Positions 1 through 7,199 of a stretch of DNA of 64,000 bases are shown piece by piece. This DNA is from Streptomyces sp. AA1529 (GTDB lineage: Bacteria; Actinomycetota; Actinomycetes; Streptomycetales; Streptomycetaceae): the NCBI RefSeq assembly GCF_000280905.1, contig NZ_ALAP01000012.1, positions 40,391 to 104,390 of the forward strand, given 5' to 3'. The position numbers and the translations under genes were made by a program. The notes beneath the pieces are model-generated. The model had not been told where the DNA came from. It saw only the letters and a program-made list of their open reading frames with translations, and did not search any database. How positions within the stretch are numbered: the first letter of the stretch is position 1; the number at the start of each line of letters is the position of its first letter.

Positions 1-1001
1 CGGTGGCGAACACCACACAGCACGTCTTCCGCGCCCACTCCATGGACAAGCAGGAGATGGTCGCCCGGATCCTGCAGGCCGAGGGCCGCGAGCTGGCGAT
101 GGTCTTCTGCCGCACGAAGCGCACGGCGGCCGATGTCGCCGAGCAGCTCTCGCGGCGCGGCTTCGCGGCCGGCGCGGTCCACGGCGACCTGGGGCAGGGC
201 GCCCGCGAACAGGCGCTGCGCGCGTTCCGCAACGGCAAGGTCGATGTACTGGTGTGCACGGACGTCGCCGCCCGCGGTATCGACGTCGACAACGTCACCC
301 ACGTGATCAACTACCAGACGCCCGAGGACGAGAAGACCTATCTGCACCGCATCGGCCGCACCGGCCGCGCGGGCGCGTACGGCACCGCGGTCACGCTGTG
401 CGACTGGGACGACATCCCGCGCTGGCAGCTGATCAACAAGGCGCTGGACCTGGACTTCAACGACCCGGAGGAGACCTACTCCACCTCGCCGCACCTGTAC
501 GAGGCGCTGAAGATCCCCGCCGGGGCCAAGGGCATCCTGCCCCGTACCGAGCGCACCCGGGCCGGGCTCGCCGCCGAGGAGATCGAGGACCTGGGCGAGC
601 CCGGCGGGCGCGCACCGGGCCGCTCCGGCCGGTCCGGCGGCGGCACCGAGCGCACGCGTCCGGAGCGCAAGCCGCGCCAGCGCAGGCGCACCCGCGGCGC
701 GCTGCGTACCGGTGAGCCCGGTTCCGGCCAGGACGCCGCTCCCGCCGGGTCGGAGCCCGCGGCGGACGGCGCCGCGGCCTCCGCCGAGGGCGGGGCGGCG
801 CGTAAGCCGCGCCGCCGTCGGCGTACCCGCCCGGCCGCCGGGGAGGCGGGGGCGCAGGCTCCCGCCGCCAAGGAGGGCGGCGAGGCGGCCGGGGCCGCGG
901 TCGGCACGGAGGAGGCGCCCCGCAAGCCGCGCCGTCGCCGGACCCGCTCCGGCGGCGCGAACCGCACCGGCTCCGCGGCGCAGCAGTCCGCGGAGGGCTG
1001 A
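1..1001 (+). CDS. DEAD-box RNA helicase, C-terminal part (5' end outside window)
   Basis: ATP-dependent RNA helicase acting in RNA remodelling or decay in the cytoplasm. Only the last 330 or so residues are present; the frame is open to the window edge, so the GTG at base 3 is not taken as the start. The visible part is the second RecA-like lobe: motif IV region (MVFCRT), motif V (DVAARGID) and motif VI (HRIGRTGRAG). Motifs Q, I and DEAD lie upstream, out of view. The last 130 residues are a basic low-complexity tail with repeated RKPRRRR(R)TR blocks, typical of actinobacterial RhlE/DeaD-type helicases and probably RNA-binding. A strong terminator hairpin follows at 1054-1084. Confidence 0.93.
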   Translation, partial: VANTTQHVFRAHSMDKQEMVARILQAEGRELAMVFCRTKRTAADVAEQLSRRGFAAGAVHGDLGQGAREQALRAFRNGKVDVLVCTDVAARGIDVDNVTHVINYQTPEDEKTYLHRIGRTGRAGAYGTAVTLCDWDDIPRWQLINKALDLDFNDPEETYSTSPHLYEALKIPAGAKGILPRTERTRAGLAAEEIEDLGEPGGRAPGRSGRSGGGTERTRPERKPRQRRRTRGALRTGEPGSGQDAAPAGSEPAADGAAASAEGGAARKPRRRRRTRPAAGEAGAQAPAAKEGGEAAGAAVGTEEAPRKPRRRRTRSGGANRTGSAAQQSAEG

Positions 1002-1034
1002 CGCCCCGGTCCGGTCCACGGAGGGCTGACGCCC
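991..1034. repeat. 16-bp direct repeat spanning the helicase stop codon
   Basis: The 16-mer CGGAGGGCTGACGCCC occurs at 991-1006, where it contains the TGA stop of the helicase gene, and again at 1019-1034, a period of 28 bp. It looks like a local duplication that repeated the stop region. Confidence 0.7.
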
Positions 1035-1053
1035 TCACGGGCGACGCGTGCAC

Positions 1054-1084
1054 GGCCCGGTGTCCCGCTGCGGGGCACCGGGCC
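1054..1084 (+). terminator. Helicase terminator hairpin
   Basis: Arms GGCCCGGTGTCCC (1054-1066) and GGGGCACCGGGCC (1072-1084) form a 13-bp stem with one T-G wobble and a 5-nt loop, just after the helicase gene. There is no U-tract, as is usual for Streptomyces terminators. Confidence 0.7.
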
Positions 1085-1123
1085 GCTTGCTGTCCCGGGC
1101 ACTTCTGCGGGTAGCGTCCTGGC

Positions 1124-2026
1124 ATGAGCAAGCCCCCCTTCCTCGCGCTCCCGTCCGGTGTGCGGGCGTACCGGATGGCCACCGCACGCGGGGAGTTCGC
1201 GGTGCACGACACCGCGGATGCGAGCCGTCCGGGGCCCGCCGTGCTGCTGCTGCCGGGGTTCACGGGCAGCAAGGAGGACTTCATCGGGCTGCTGGAGCCG
1301 CTGGCCCGGGCGGGGTTCCGGGCCGTCGCGGTGGACGGCCGGGGGCAGTACGAGACGGACGGTCCCCGGGAGGCGGCCGCCTACGCGCAGCCCGAGCTGG
1401 CCCGGGACGTGCACGCGGTCGCGGCGGTGCTCGGCCGCGGAGAGCCCGGGGCCGTGCATCTGCTCGGGCACTCCCTGGGCGGTCTGATCGCGCGCGCCGC
1501 GGTGCTGCGGGATGCGGCTCCCTTCGCCTCGCTGACGCTGCTGAGCAGCGGTCCGGCCGCCGTCGCGGCCGCGCAGCAGGAGCGGGTGCGGATGCTGCTG
1601 GGCGCGCTGGGGACGATGAGCATGGCGGCGATCTGGGAGGTCATGCGAGAGCTCGACCAGTCGGTCGGCTCCGCCGGTGAGGCGCCGTACTCGCAGCGGG
1701 AGGCGGTCGAGACCTCGGTGGCGCTGGAGGAGTTCCTGCGGCGCCGCTGGCTGGCCCAGGTGCCCGCGCAGCTCGCCGCCACCGGGGAGCAGTTGCTCAC
1801 CGAACCGGACCGGGTGGGCGAACTGGCGGCGCTGGGGCTGCCGTTCCATGTCGTCTCCGGCGCGGCGGACGACGCCTGGCCGGTGCCGCTGCTGGACGGG
1901 ATGGCCGAGCGGCTGGGTGCCCGCCGCTCGGTGATCGCGGGTACCGGCCACTCCCCCAACGCGGAGCGGCCGGCGGAGACCGCGCGGGCTCTCGCCGACT
2001 TCTGGCTCAGCCCTTCCCCTCGATGA
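1124..2026 (+). CDS. Alpha/beta hydrolase
   Basis: Serine hydrolase of the alpha/beta fold, 300 residues, cytoplasmic, substrate unknown. The nucleophile elbow is GHSLGG with Ser at about 117. An oxyanion-hole strand (LLLPGFTGS, near 42-50) precedes it, the acid is probably an Asp in GAADDAW near 250, and the base is His276 in GTGHS. This arrangement fits lysophospholipase, esterase or haloperoxidase-like enzymes. The ATG at 1124 opens the conserved N-terminus. Its 3' end overlaps the convergent marC gene by 20 bp, so the two genes share no separate terminator. The general family is secure, the specific reaction is not. Confidence 0.88.
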   Translation: MSKPPFLALPSGVRAYRMATARGEFAVHDTADASRPGPAVLLLPGFTGSKEDFIGLLEPLARAGFRAVAVDGRGQYETDGPREAAAYAQPELARDVHAVAAVLGRGEPGAVHLLGHSLGGLIARAAVLRDAAPFASLTLLSSGPAAVAAAQQERVRMLLGALGTMSMAAIWEVMRELDQSVGSAGEAPYSQREAVETSVALEEFLRRRWLAQVPAQLAATGEQLLTEPDRVGELAALGLPFHVVSGAADDAWPVPLLDGMAERLGARRSVIAGTGHSPNAERPAETARALADFWLSPSPR

Positions 2027-2615
2027 ACTGGGTGATGCCGCCGGCGATCTGCTGGACGGCGATGGCCGAGAGCAGCATGCCGGACAGCCGGGTGACGAGG
2101 ACGACTCCGCCGTCCTTGATGACCCGGATGATCAGCAGCGAGTAGCGCATCGCGAGTCCCAGCACCAGGTGCATGGCCACGATCGCCGCCCAGACGGAGA
2201 GCTGTCCGCCCCAGCCGTCCGCGTGCTGCACCGCCAGGATGACGGAGACGATCGCGCCCGGCCCCGCCAGCAGCGGCATGCCGAGCGGGACGAGCGCCAC
2301 GTTGACGTCCTTGGTCTGGGTGGGCTCGTCGGACTTGCCGGTCAGCAGGTCGAGGGCGACGAGCAGCAGCAACAGCCCGCCCGCGACCATCAGCGCCGGG
2401 ATGGAGACGTGCACGTAGTCGAGGATCTGCTTGCCGCAGATCCCGAACAGGGTGATCACTCCGAAGGCGACGGAGGCCGCCTGCCACGCCATCCGGCGCT
2501 GGACCTTCGCGGGCCGGCCGGAGGTCAGCCCGAGGAAGATGGGGGTGATGCCGGGCGGGTCCATGATGACGAAGAGGGTGAGGAAGACGGAGCCGAAGAG
2601 AGCGAAGTCGAACAC
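2007..2615 (-). CDS. MarC family integral membrane protein
   Basis: Membrane protein of the MarC/YchE family (UPF0056), 202 residues, GTG start. It has about six hydrophobic segments and the family features DPPGITPIFLGLTSG near the N-terminus and LLAGPGAI in the middle. E. coli MarC was once linked to multiple antibiotic resistance, but that link was withdrawn and the true function is unknown; transport of small molecules is suspected. It is monocistronic here, facing the hydrolase gene, with a PHP gene downstream of its start on the same strand. Length matches the family. Confidence 0.92.
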   Translation of the reverse strand: MFDFALFGSVFLTLFVIMDPPGITPIFLGLTSGRPAKVQRRMAWQAASVAFGVITLFGICGKQILDYVHVSIPALMVAGGLLLLLVALDLLTGKSDEPTQTKDVNVALVPLGMPLLAGPGAIVSVILAVQHADGWGGQLSVWAAIVAMHLVLGLAMRYSLLIIRVIKDGGVVLVTRLSGMLLSAIAVQQIAGGITQFIEGKG

Positions 2616-2795
2616 GGTGGTGCCTGTGCCTTGCTGAGGAGAGCGGGTGAGGAGGGAAGAAGGCGAGTGCAGGGCGGAGGAGGGGGCGCGCGGCGGTGCG
2701 GCGCACTCCGGAGGAGCCGCGCTGGGCGCGGTGGGCGCGCGCAGCGGCCCGGAGCCCTCTCACGAGGGCGGGCCGGCAGGGCGTTCCGGTGCTCC

Positions 2796-3686
2796 TCAGC
2801 CCGTGACGGGCGTCGCGCCTGAGCCGCGGGCGGCGATCTCGGCGTAGACGTCGGGCTCGGTGGTGAACTCTCCGAGCCGGAGGGGCTTGCGGGTGCCGTG
2901 GTAGTCGCTGGAGCCGGTGGCCAGCAGCCCGAGCTCGGCGGCGAGGGCGTGCACCCGCTTGCGGGTGTCGGGGTCGTGGTCCGCGTGGTCGGCCTCGATC
3001 CCGTCGAGCCCGGCCTCCGCCAGGTCGGCGAGCGCGCTCTCCGGGACGCAGTGGCCCCGCTTCCCGGCCAGCGGGTGGGCGAGCACGGCGACCCCTCCGG
3101 CGCCCTTGATCAGCCGCAGCGCGTCGAACGGGTCCAGCTCGTGCTTGCTCGCGTAGGCCCGCCCGTCGTCGGCGAGCCAGTCCGCGGTGAAGGCGTCGGA
3201 GACGGTCTCGACGACGCCCTGCTCCACCATGGCGGCGGCGATGTGCGGGCGGCCGACCGAGCCGTCCCCCGCGATCCGGCTCACCTGCTCCCAGGTGACG
3301 GGCACGCCCAGCTCGCGCAGCTTGGCGACCATGGCCCGGGCCCGCGGCACCCGGTCGTCGCGGACGAGTTCGCGCTCGCGGGCGAGTGCGGGCTCGGCCG
3401 GATCGAAGAGGTAACCGAGCATGTGGATGCCGACGCCGTCGAGCCGGCAGGAGAATTCGGCGCCGGTCACGAGGGTGAGGCCGGGGGGCAGCGCGGCGGC
3501 GGCCGCGTCGTGCCCGGCGACCGTGTCGTGGTCGGTGAGCGCCACCACGTCCAGCCCGGCGGCCGCGGCGTTGCGCACCAGCTCGGCGGGGGTGTCGGTG
3601 CCGTCCGAAGCGGTGGAGTGGGCGTGCAGGTCGATGCGCACTTCGACGGGCTCCGATGGCTGGACGGTGGGGTGTGACGGGCTCAT
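2796..3686 (-). CDS. PHP-domain phosphoesterase (TrpH/YciV-like)
   Basis: Metal-dependent phosphoesterase, 296 residues from ATG 3686; an upstream in-frame Met at 3698 is possible but less likely. The PHP domain fills the protein: metal ligands are seen in DLHAHSTASDG (HxH), in LTDHDTVAG and toward the end in GSSDYHG. The closest characterised type is E. coli YciV/TrpH (RnaAM), which cleaves nucleoside 3',5'-bisphosphates and trims RNA 5' ends. Here it is a single cytoplasmic domain between marC and a DUF6758 gene on the same strand, without tight spacing, so an operon is not obvious. Confidence 0.88.
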   Translation of the reverse strand: MSPSHPTVQPSEPVEVRIDLHAHSTASDGTDTPAELVRNAAAAGLDVVALTDHDTVAGHDAAAAALPPGLTLVTGAEFSCRLDGVGIHMLGYLFDPAEPALARERELVRDDRVPRARAMVAKLRELGVPVTWEQVSRIAGDGSVGRPHIAAAMVEQGVVETVSDAFTADWLADDGRAYASKHELDPFDALRLIKGAGGVAVLAHPLAGKRGHCVPESALADLAEAGLDGIEADHADHDPDTRKRVHALAAELGLLATGSSDYHGTRKPLRLGEFTTEPDVYAEIAARGSGATPVTG

Positions 3687-3840
3687 GGCGAGCAGCACCC
3701 AGGATAGCCGTACCGGCCGGCTCCGCTGCCGGCTCCTGTGCGGGGCCGCCCGGGCGGGTCCGCGGGACCACCGGGACCCGGCGGCGCCGTGGTCCGCGGG
3801 CCGTCCCCGGCGGCCGCGGAGGCACGCCGGACCGGGGCCG

Positions 3841-4497
3841 TCAGCGCTGCGCGGCGGGGCGGGAGATCAGCCGGGGGGAGAGCGCTCCGCAGGGCACCAG
3901 TTCCACCTCGGCGCCCGCGTCCCGCAGGTCGGTCAGCACCAGTTCGTCGTAGAGCAGCAGTCCGGACTCCTGCGGCCAGACGATGGCCCACAGCCAGAGC
4001 CCGCACGCTTCTCCGGCGAAGACGGCGCGGTCCGCCGGCGCTCCGCCGACCTGCCACAGCGGGGCGGGGTGTCCCGCGGCGTGCACCTTGGCCTGGGGCG
4101 GCTTGCCCGCGCAGATGGCCGGGCCGGGGTCGGGCCCGTCGATCCCGGCGTAGCGGGCGCCGAGGCCGACGCCGAGTTCCTCGGCGATCAGCAGCAGTTC
4201 GCCGGGGCCGCCGAGCGGCGCGGGCCCCGAGCAGGCGACGGCGGTGGCCCGGCCCCCGCTCCGGTCGTCGCCCGCGCAGGCGACGCCGGTGAACAGCCAG
4301 CCCACGGGGAGCGGCCAGGGCATCCAGACGGGCACCCGGGTGCGGCCCACCACGACGGCGAGCGCGTCGACGCTGGGCGGAAGGACCGGCTGGAGCGGAT
4401 GCACGGCACCGTGCACGCCGCACTGCCAGGTGTCGGCGAAGAGTCCGGGCGCCCTGATGCGGCCACCGCACTTCGGGCAACTGGGTTCGCCCCTCAT
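3841..4497 (-). CDS. DUF6758 family protein with N-terminal zinc-ribbon-like CxxC pair
   Basis: Uncharacterised 218-residue protein, recognised as the Streptomyces DUF6758 type. The N-terminus has CPKCGG at residues 7-12 and a later Cys-Gly-Val-His (QCGVHG), together a plausible zinc site. The rest is rich in hydrophobic and Gly residues with no clear membrane span or enzyme motif. ATG start at 4497, and the gene is divergent from the MFS gene, with the AT-rich promoter region between them. No function is proposed. Confidence 0.8.
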   Translation of the reverse strand: MRGEPSCPKCGGRIRAPGLFADTWQCGVHGAVHPLQPVLPPSVDALAVVVGRTRVPVWMPWPLPVGWLFTGVACAGDDRSGGRATAVACSGPAPLGGPGELLLIAEELGVGLGARYAGIDGPDPGPAICAGKPPQAKVHAAGHPAPLWQVGGAPADRAVFAGEACGLWLWAIVWPQESGLLLYDELVLTDLRDAGAEVELVPCGALSPRLISRPAAQR

Positions 4498-4753
4498 GGG
4501 CCCTTACGCTCCTACCGGGCCGCCGTCCCGTCAAGGACGATCACCCACCCGGACTTCTCCCCTGAACAGCACGGCGTGTAATCACCTCTGCCGAGACAGC
4601 CGATGACCTGCTGTTCATATAGGTGTCATTTGCATTAATTAGGCTTGCTAATTTAATGTGTGTACACACCAAGCACATCGGCGCGCGGGAGATCCGCGAC
4701 CACCGGCCCGCGGGAGCACCCGCGGCGGCGGAACCCGAGGAGGAGCGGCAAGC
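4498..4753. other. Divergent intergenic region, AT-rich core
   Basis: This 256-bp stretch between divergent DUF6758 and MFS genes contains an unusual AT-rich core at about 4610-4660 in otherwise GC-rich DNA. The core holds the imperfect palindrome annotated separately and a perfect 12-bp palindrome GTGTGTACACAC at 4658-4669. Confidence 0.8.
4633..4658. promoter_or_regulatory. Candidate operator, iron-box-like palindrome
   Basis: CATTAATTAG (4633-4642) and CTAATTTAATG (4648-4658) are inverted arms around GCTTG, with one extra base in the right arm. The core TTAGGCTTGCTAA resembles the DtxR/IdeR/DmdR iron box (TTAGG...CCTAA), but lacks one C of the right half. It lies about 95-120 bp upstream of the MFS start. 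The palindrome is seen; the regulator is an inference. Confidence 0.45.
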
Positions 4754-5974
4754 ATGAGTGGTGATCCGTTCGACAAGGGCGGAGGGAACCTCCTCCGCCA
4801 GCCGAAGGCCGTATGGGCCACGGCGGGCGCGTCCGTCGTGGCCTTCATGGGCATCGGACTGGTCGACCCGATCCTGCCCTCGATCGCGAAGGGGCTGGAG
4901 GCCACCCCGAGCCAGGTCTCCCTGCTGTTCACCTCCTACTTCCTGATCACCGCCGTGGCGATGCTGGTCACCGGCTTCGTCTCCAGCCGGATCGGCGGCC
5001 GCCGGACCCTGCTGCTGGGACTGGCACTGGTGGTGGTCTTCGCGGGCCTCTCCGGCACCTCGCACTCCGTCGGTGAGCTCGTCGGCTTCCGCGCCGGCTG
5101 GGGCCTGGGCAACGCCCTCTTCGTCTCGACGGCACTCGCGGTGATCGTCGGCGCCGCGGCGGGCGGCAGCGCCGCGGCCATCCTGCTGTACGAGTCGGCC
5201 CTGGGCCTGGGCATGGCCTGCGGCCCGCTGCTGGGTGCCGTGCTGGGCGACGCGAGCTGGCGCTTCCCGTTCTTCGGCACGGCCGTGCTGATGGCGATCG
5301 GCTTCCTCGCCATCACCGCGTTCCTCAAGGAGCAGCCCAGGCCCGCGCGCAAGACGTCCCTGCTCGACCCGGTCAAGGCACTCGGCCACGGCGGACTCGC
5401 CTCCGCGGCCGCCTCGGCCTTCTTCTACAACTACGCCTTCTTCACCGTGCTGGCGTTCACCCCGTTCGTCCTGGACATGTCCCCCTACCGCTCGGGCGCG
5501 GTGTTCTTCGCCTGGGGCGTGCTGCTGGCGGTCTTCTCGGTGCTGGTCGCACCCCGCCTCCAGGAGCGCTTCGGCTCGCTGCGGGTGCTGGGCACCTCAC
5601 TGGTGCTGATGGCCGCCGACCTGGTGGTGCTGGGCTACGGCAACCACACCGCGGCCATCGCCGGCACCGTGGTCTCCGGCGCCTTCATCGGCCTCAACAA
5701 CACCGTCTACACCGAACTCGCGCTCGGGGTCTCGGACGCGCCCCGGCCGGTGGCCAGCGCCGGATACAACTTCGTCCGCTGGTTCGCGGCCGCCGCGGCG
5801 CCCTTCCTGGCGCCGAAGCTCGAGGAGTGGGCGGACATCCACCTGCCGTTCGTGGTGGCGGCACTCGCCGCGCTCGTCGGCGCCGGCGTGGTGGCCGTCC
5901 GGCGCGAGGCCCTCACCACCGAGGCCGAGGAACTGCTCCCGGCCACCGCCGATCCCGAACCGGCCGGCGCCTGA
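4754..5974 (+). CDS. MFS transporter, exporter type
   Basis: Major facilitator superfamily permease, 406 residues, probably 12 membrane spans. The start is ATG 4754, preceded by GAGGAGGAGCGG; a longer open frame upstream has no ribosome site. Loop 2-3 carries a degenerate motif A (SSRIGGRR), and the first helix reads FMGIGLVDPILPS, a signature I associate with Bacillus YmfD-type and related drug or siderophore exporters. The C-terminal tail is acidic and hydrophilic. The gene stands alone; a terminator at 5978-6003 separates it from the convergent SUFU gene. With the iron-box-like palindrome upstream, export of a siderophore or metal-linked metabolite is a reasonable inference, not shown. Confidence 0.9.
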   Translation: MSGDPFDKGGGNLLRQPKAVWATAGASVVAFMGIGLVDPILPSIAKGLEATPSQVSLLFTSYFLITAVAMLVTGFVSSRIGGRRTLLLGLALVVVFAGLSGTSHSVGELVGFRAGWGLGNALFVSTALAVIVGAAAGGSAAAILLYESALGLGMACGPLLGAVLGDASWRFPFFGTAVLMAIGFLAITAFLKEQPRPARKTSLLDPVKALGHGGLASAAASAFFYNYAFFTVLAFTPFVLDMSPYRSGAVFFAWGVLLAVFSVLVAPRLQERFGSLRVLGTSLVLMAADLVVLGYGNHTAAIAGTVVSGAFIGLNNTVYTELALGVSDAPRPVASAGYNFVRWFAAAAAPFLAPKLEEWADIHLPFVVAALAALVGAGVVAVRREALTTEAEELLPATADPEPAGA

Positions 5975-5977
5975 CAT

Positions 5978-6003
5978 CCGCGGCGCGCGACCGCGCGCCG
6001 CGG
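5978..6003. terminator. Shared terminator between convergent MFS and SUFU genes
   Basis: CCGCGGCGCGCG (5978-5989) and CGCGCGCCGCGG (5992-6003) are perfect 12-bp arms separated by two bases. Symmetric, so it can serve both convergent genes. Confidence 0.6.
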
Positions 6004-6019
6004 GCCGGCCGCCGCGCGG

Positions 6020-6625
6020 TCACTCCCCCAGCGGGACGGCCGCGCGGAACGGATCGCGCAGGTCGGTACCGTGCCGCAGCCAGCGCTCCTGGAGCGCCTC
6101 GGCGCCGTGCACCCGCTTCCAGGCGGCCTCCGCCGGGGTCATGGGCAGCAGCGGCAGGAACCGGACCGGCTCGCGCGGCGGTTCGAGGGCCACGTCCTCG
6201 ACCAGTCCGCCGGGTTCGGCCACCAGCACGGAGGTGAAGGGCGCCCCGGGCCACAGCGGCCCGCCGGTGTCCAAGGAGGCGCCGGGGGCCACGACGACGC
6301 CCTCCACCTGGGGCGAGGCCGCCAGCACGGCCAACGGGCGCAGGACCTTGTCGGTCTCGGCGCCCTTCTCCCCGCTCCCGGGCCCCACGGTCAGCAGCAG
6401 CTCGGCGCGCGGCCCCACTTCGGGGTCGGCCAGCGCCTGCGCCGGGTCGGTCATGGGGCCGGCCGACATGCCGAGGGTGGCGTATCGCACGGTGCCCGCC
6501 GCGGCGTCCAGGAACCGCAGCACCTCGATGCGCTCGGCCCCCAGGAAGGTGACCGAGGCGCGGGCGTCGGGCTCGCCGAAGGCCTCGCGCAGCCGGGCGT
6601 CGACCAGAGTCAGCACGTCGTCCAT
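6020..6625 (-). CDS. Suppressor-of-fused (SUFU) domain protein
   Basis: 201-residue cytoplasmic protein consisting of a single SUFU domain, recognised by the pattern LLTVGPGSGEKG... followed by WPGAPFTSVLV and RFLPLLPMTPAEAAW. SUFU in animals binds Gli factors; in bacteria it is a small protein of unknown role, and many copies act as immunity proteins in polymorphic toxin systems. No toxin gene adjoins it here, so an immunity role is not supported. The start is ATG 6625; upstream codons in frame are Arg/Pro-rich and look non-coding. Confidence 0.85.
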   Translation of the reverse strand: MDDVLTLVDARLREAFGEPDARASVTFLGAERIEVLRFLDAAAGTVRYATLGMSAGPMTDPAQALADPEVGPRAELLLTVGPGSGEKGAETDKVLRPLAVLAASPQVEGVVVAPGASLDTGGPLWPGAPFTSVLVAEPGGLVEDVALEPPREPVRFLPLLPMTPAEAAWKRVHGAEALQERWLRHGTDLRDPFRAAVPLGE

Positions 6626-6873
6626 CCGGCGAGCATAGAGCGGGCGGCGAGCGTCCCGCGGAGCGGCACCGGGGGTGGGCGCGCGGGTGCGGGGCGGGGC
6701 AGCCCGAGGGCCGGCGCGGAGCCCGGCCCTCGGCGGGTAAGGAACGGGCAAAGGCCGCCGGGAGCGGTCACGCCGGGCACGCGGAGGGTCCGCGCAGTGC
6801 TACCGTTGGCCGCCGGTCAAGGTGTGTACAGATCGTCCCCCACAGGGGACCGGCCGGAGGAGGTGGGACTGAC

Positions 6874-6945
6874 ATGGATCCGAGTCGACCGTGCAGTACC
6901 GGCCGTTCTTCCTGTCCGGCAGTGTCCGCGTCACCAGGGATCTAG
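6874..6945 (+). CDS. Candidate 23-codon leader peptide upstream of corA
   Basis: Short open frame ATG 6874 to TAG 6945, too short for ordinary gene finding. Its ribosome site is the best in the neighbourhood: GGAGGAGGTGGG at 6856-6867, six bases before the ATG. The peptide begins MDPSRPCSTG and is rich in Ser, Pro and Cys. It lies 254 bp upstream of corA on the same strand, with a possible long hairpin in between (6963-7009). Leader peptides with Asp and Pro codons near the N-terminus regulate magnesium transporter genes in other bacteria (mgtL-type attenuation); applying that here is inference. Confidence 0.5.
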   Translation: MDPSRPCSTGRSSCPAVSASPGI

Positions 6946-7199
6946 TCCCCCGCGGCCACGGCGCGCACACCTTTCCCCGAGGACCGATGGGGTTCCTCCC
7001 GGGGTGCGCACGGCGGAAGAGCGTCCGCGTCTCGCAGTTTCGCATTGTTCCGTCAGTCAGCGATCGCCGTCTTCCCACGGCCTGCGTGTGGTGCCCGCTT
7101 TGCGGACCTCCGGGTGGTGGCCCGTAGGCCCCCGTTCCGGGCAGCACGACGCCTCGGCCCGGTTCGCGACGGCATGGCACGGCACCGTGGAGGGCCCAC
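6946..7199 (+). other. corA leader region, possible RNA structure
   Basis: 254 bp between the candidate leader ORF and corA. GCGCAC (6963-6968) can pair with GTGCGC (7004-7009), with an inner CCCCGAGG/CCTCCCGGGG pairing. No known riboswitch consensus was recognised and no U-tract follows. A 78-codon open frame from 6891 lacks a ribosome site and is not called. Confidence 0.4.

Noticed and set aside
1381..3825. 814-codon open frame on the minus strand across the hydrolase, marC and PHP genes
   Set aside because: It is an antisense or shifted reading of real genes in GC-rich DNA; composition is Arg/Pro/Ala-rich without motifs.
4658..4669. Perfect palindrome GTGTGTACACAC as an independent operator
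   Set aside because: Short and low complexity; kept only as a note beside the iron-box-like site.
4658..4753. Extended N-terminus of the MFS protein from ATG 4658
   Set aside because: The added residues are hydrophilic and non-conserved in character, and the ATG lies inside the palindromic promoter; ATG 4754 has a ribosome site.
6891..7127. 78-codon GTG frame in the corA leader
   Set aside because: No ribosome site, overlaps the better-supported leader ORF, Gly/Pro/Arg composition.
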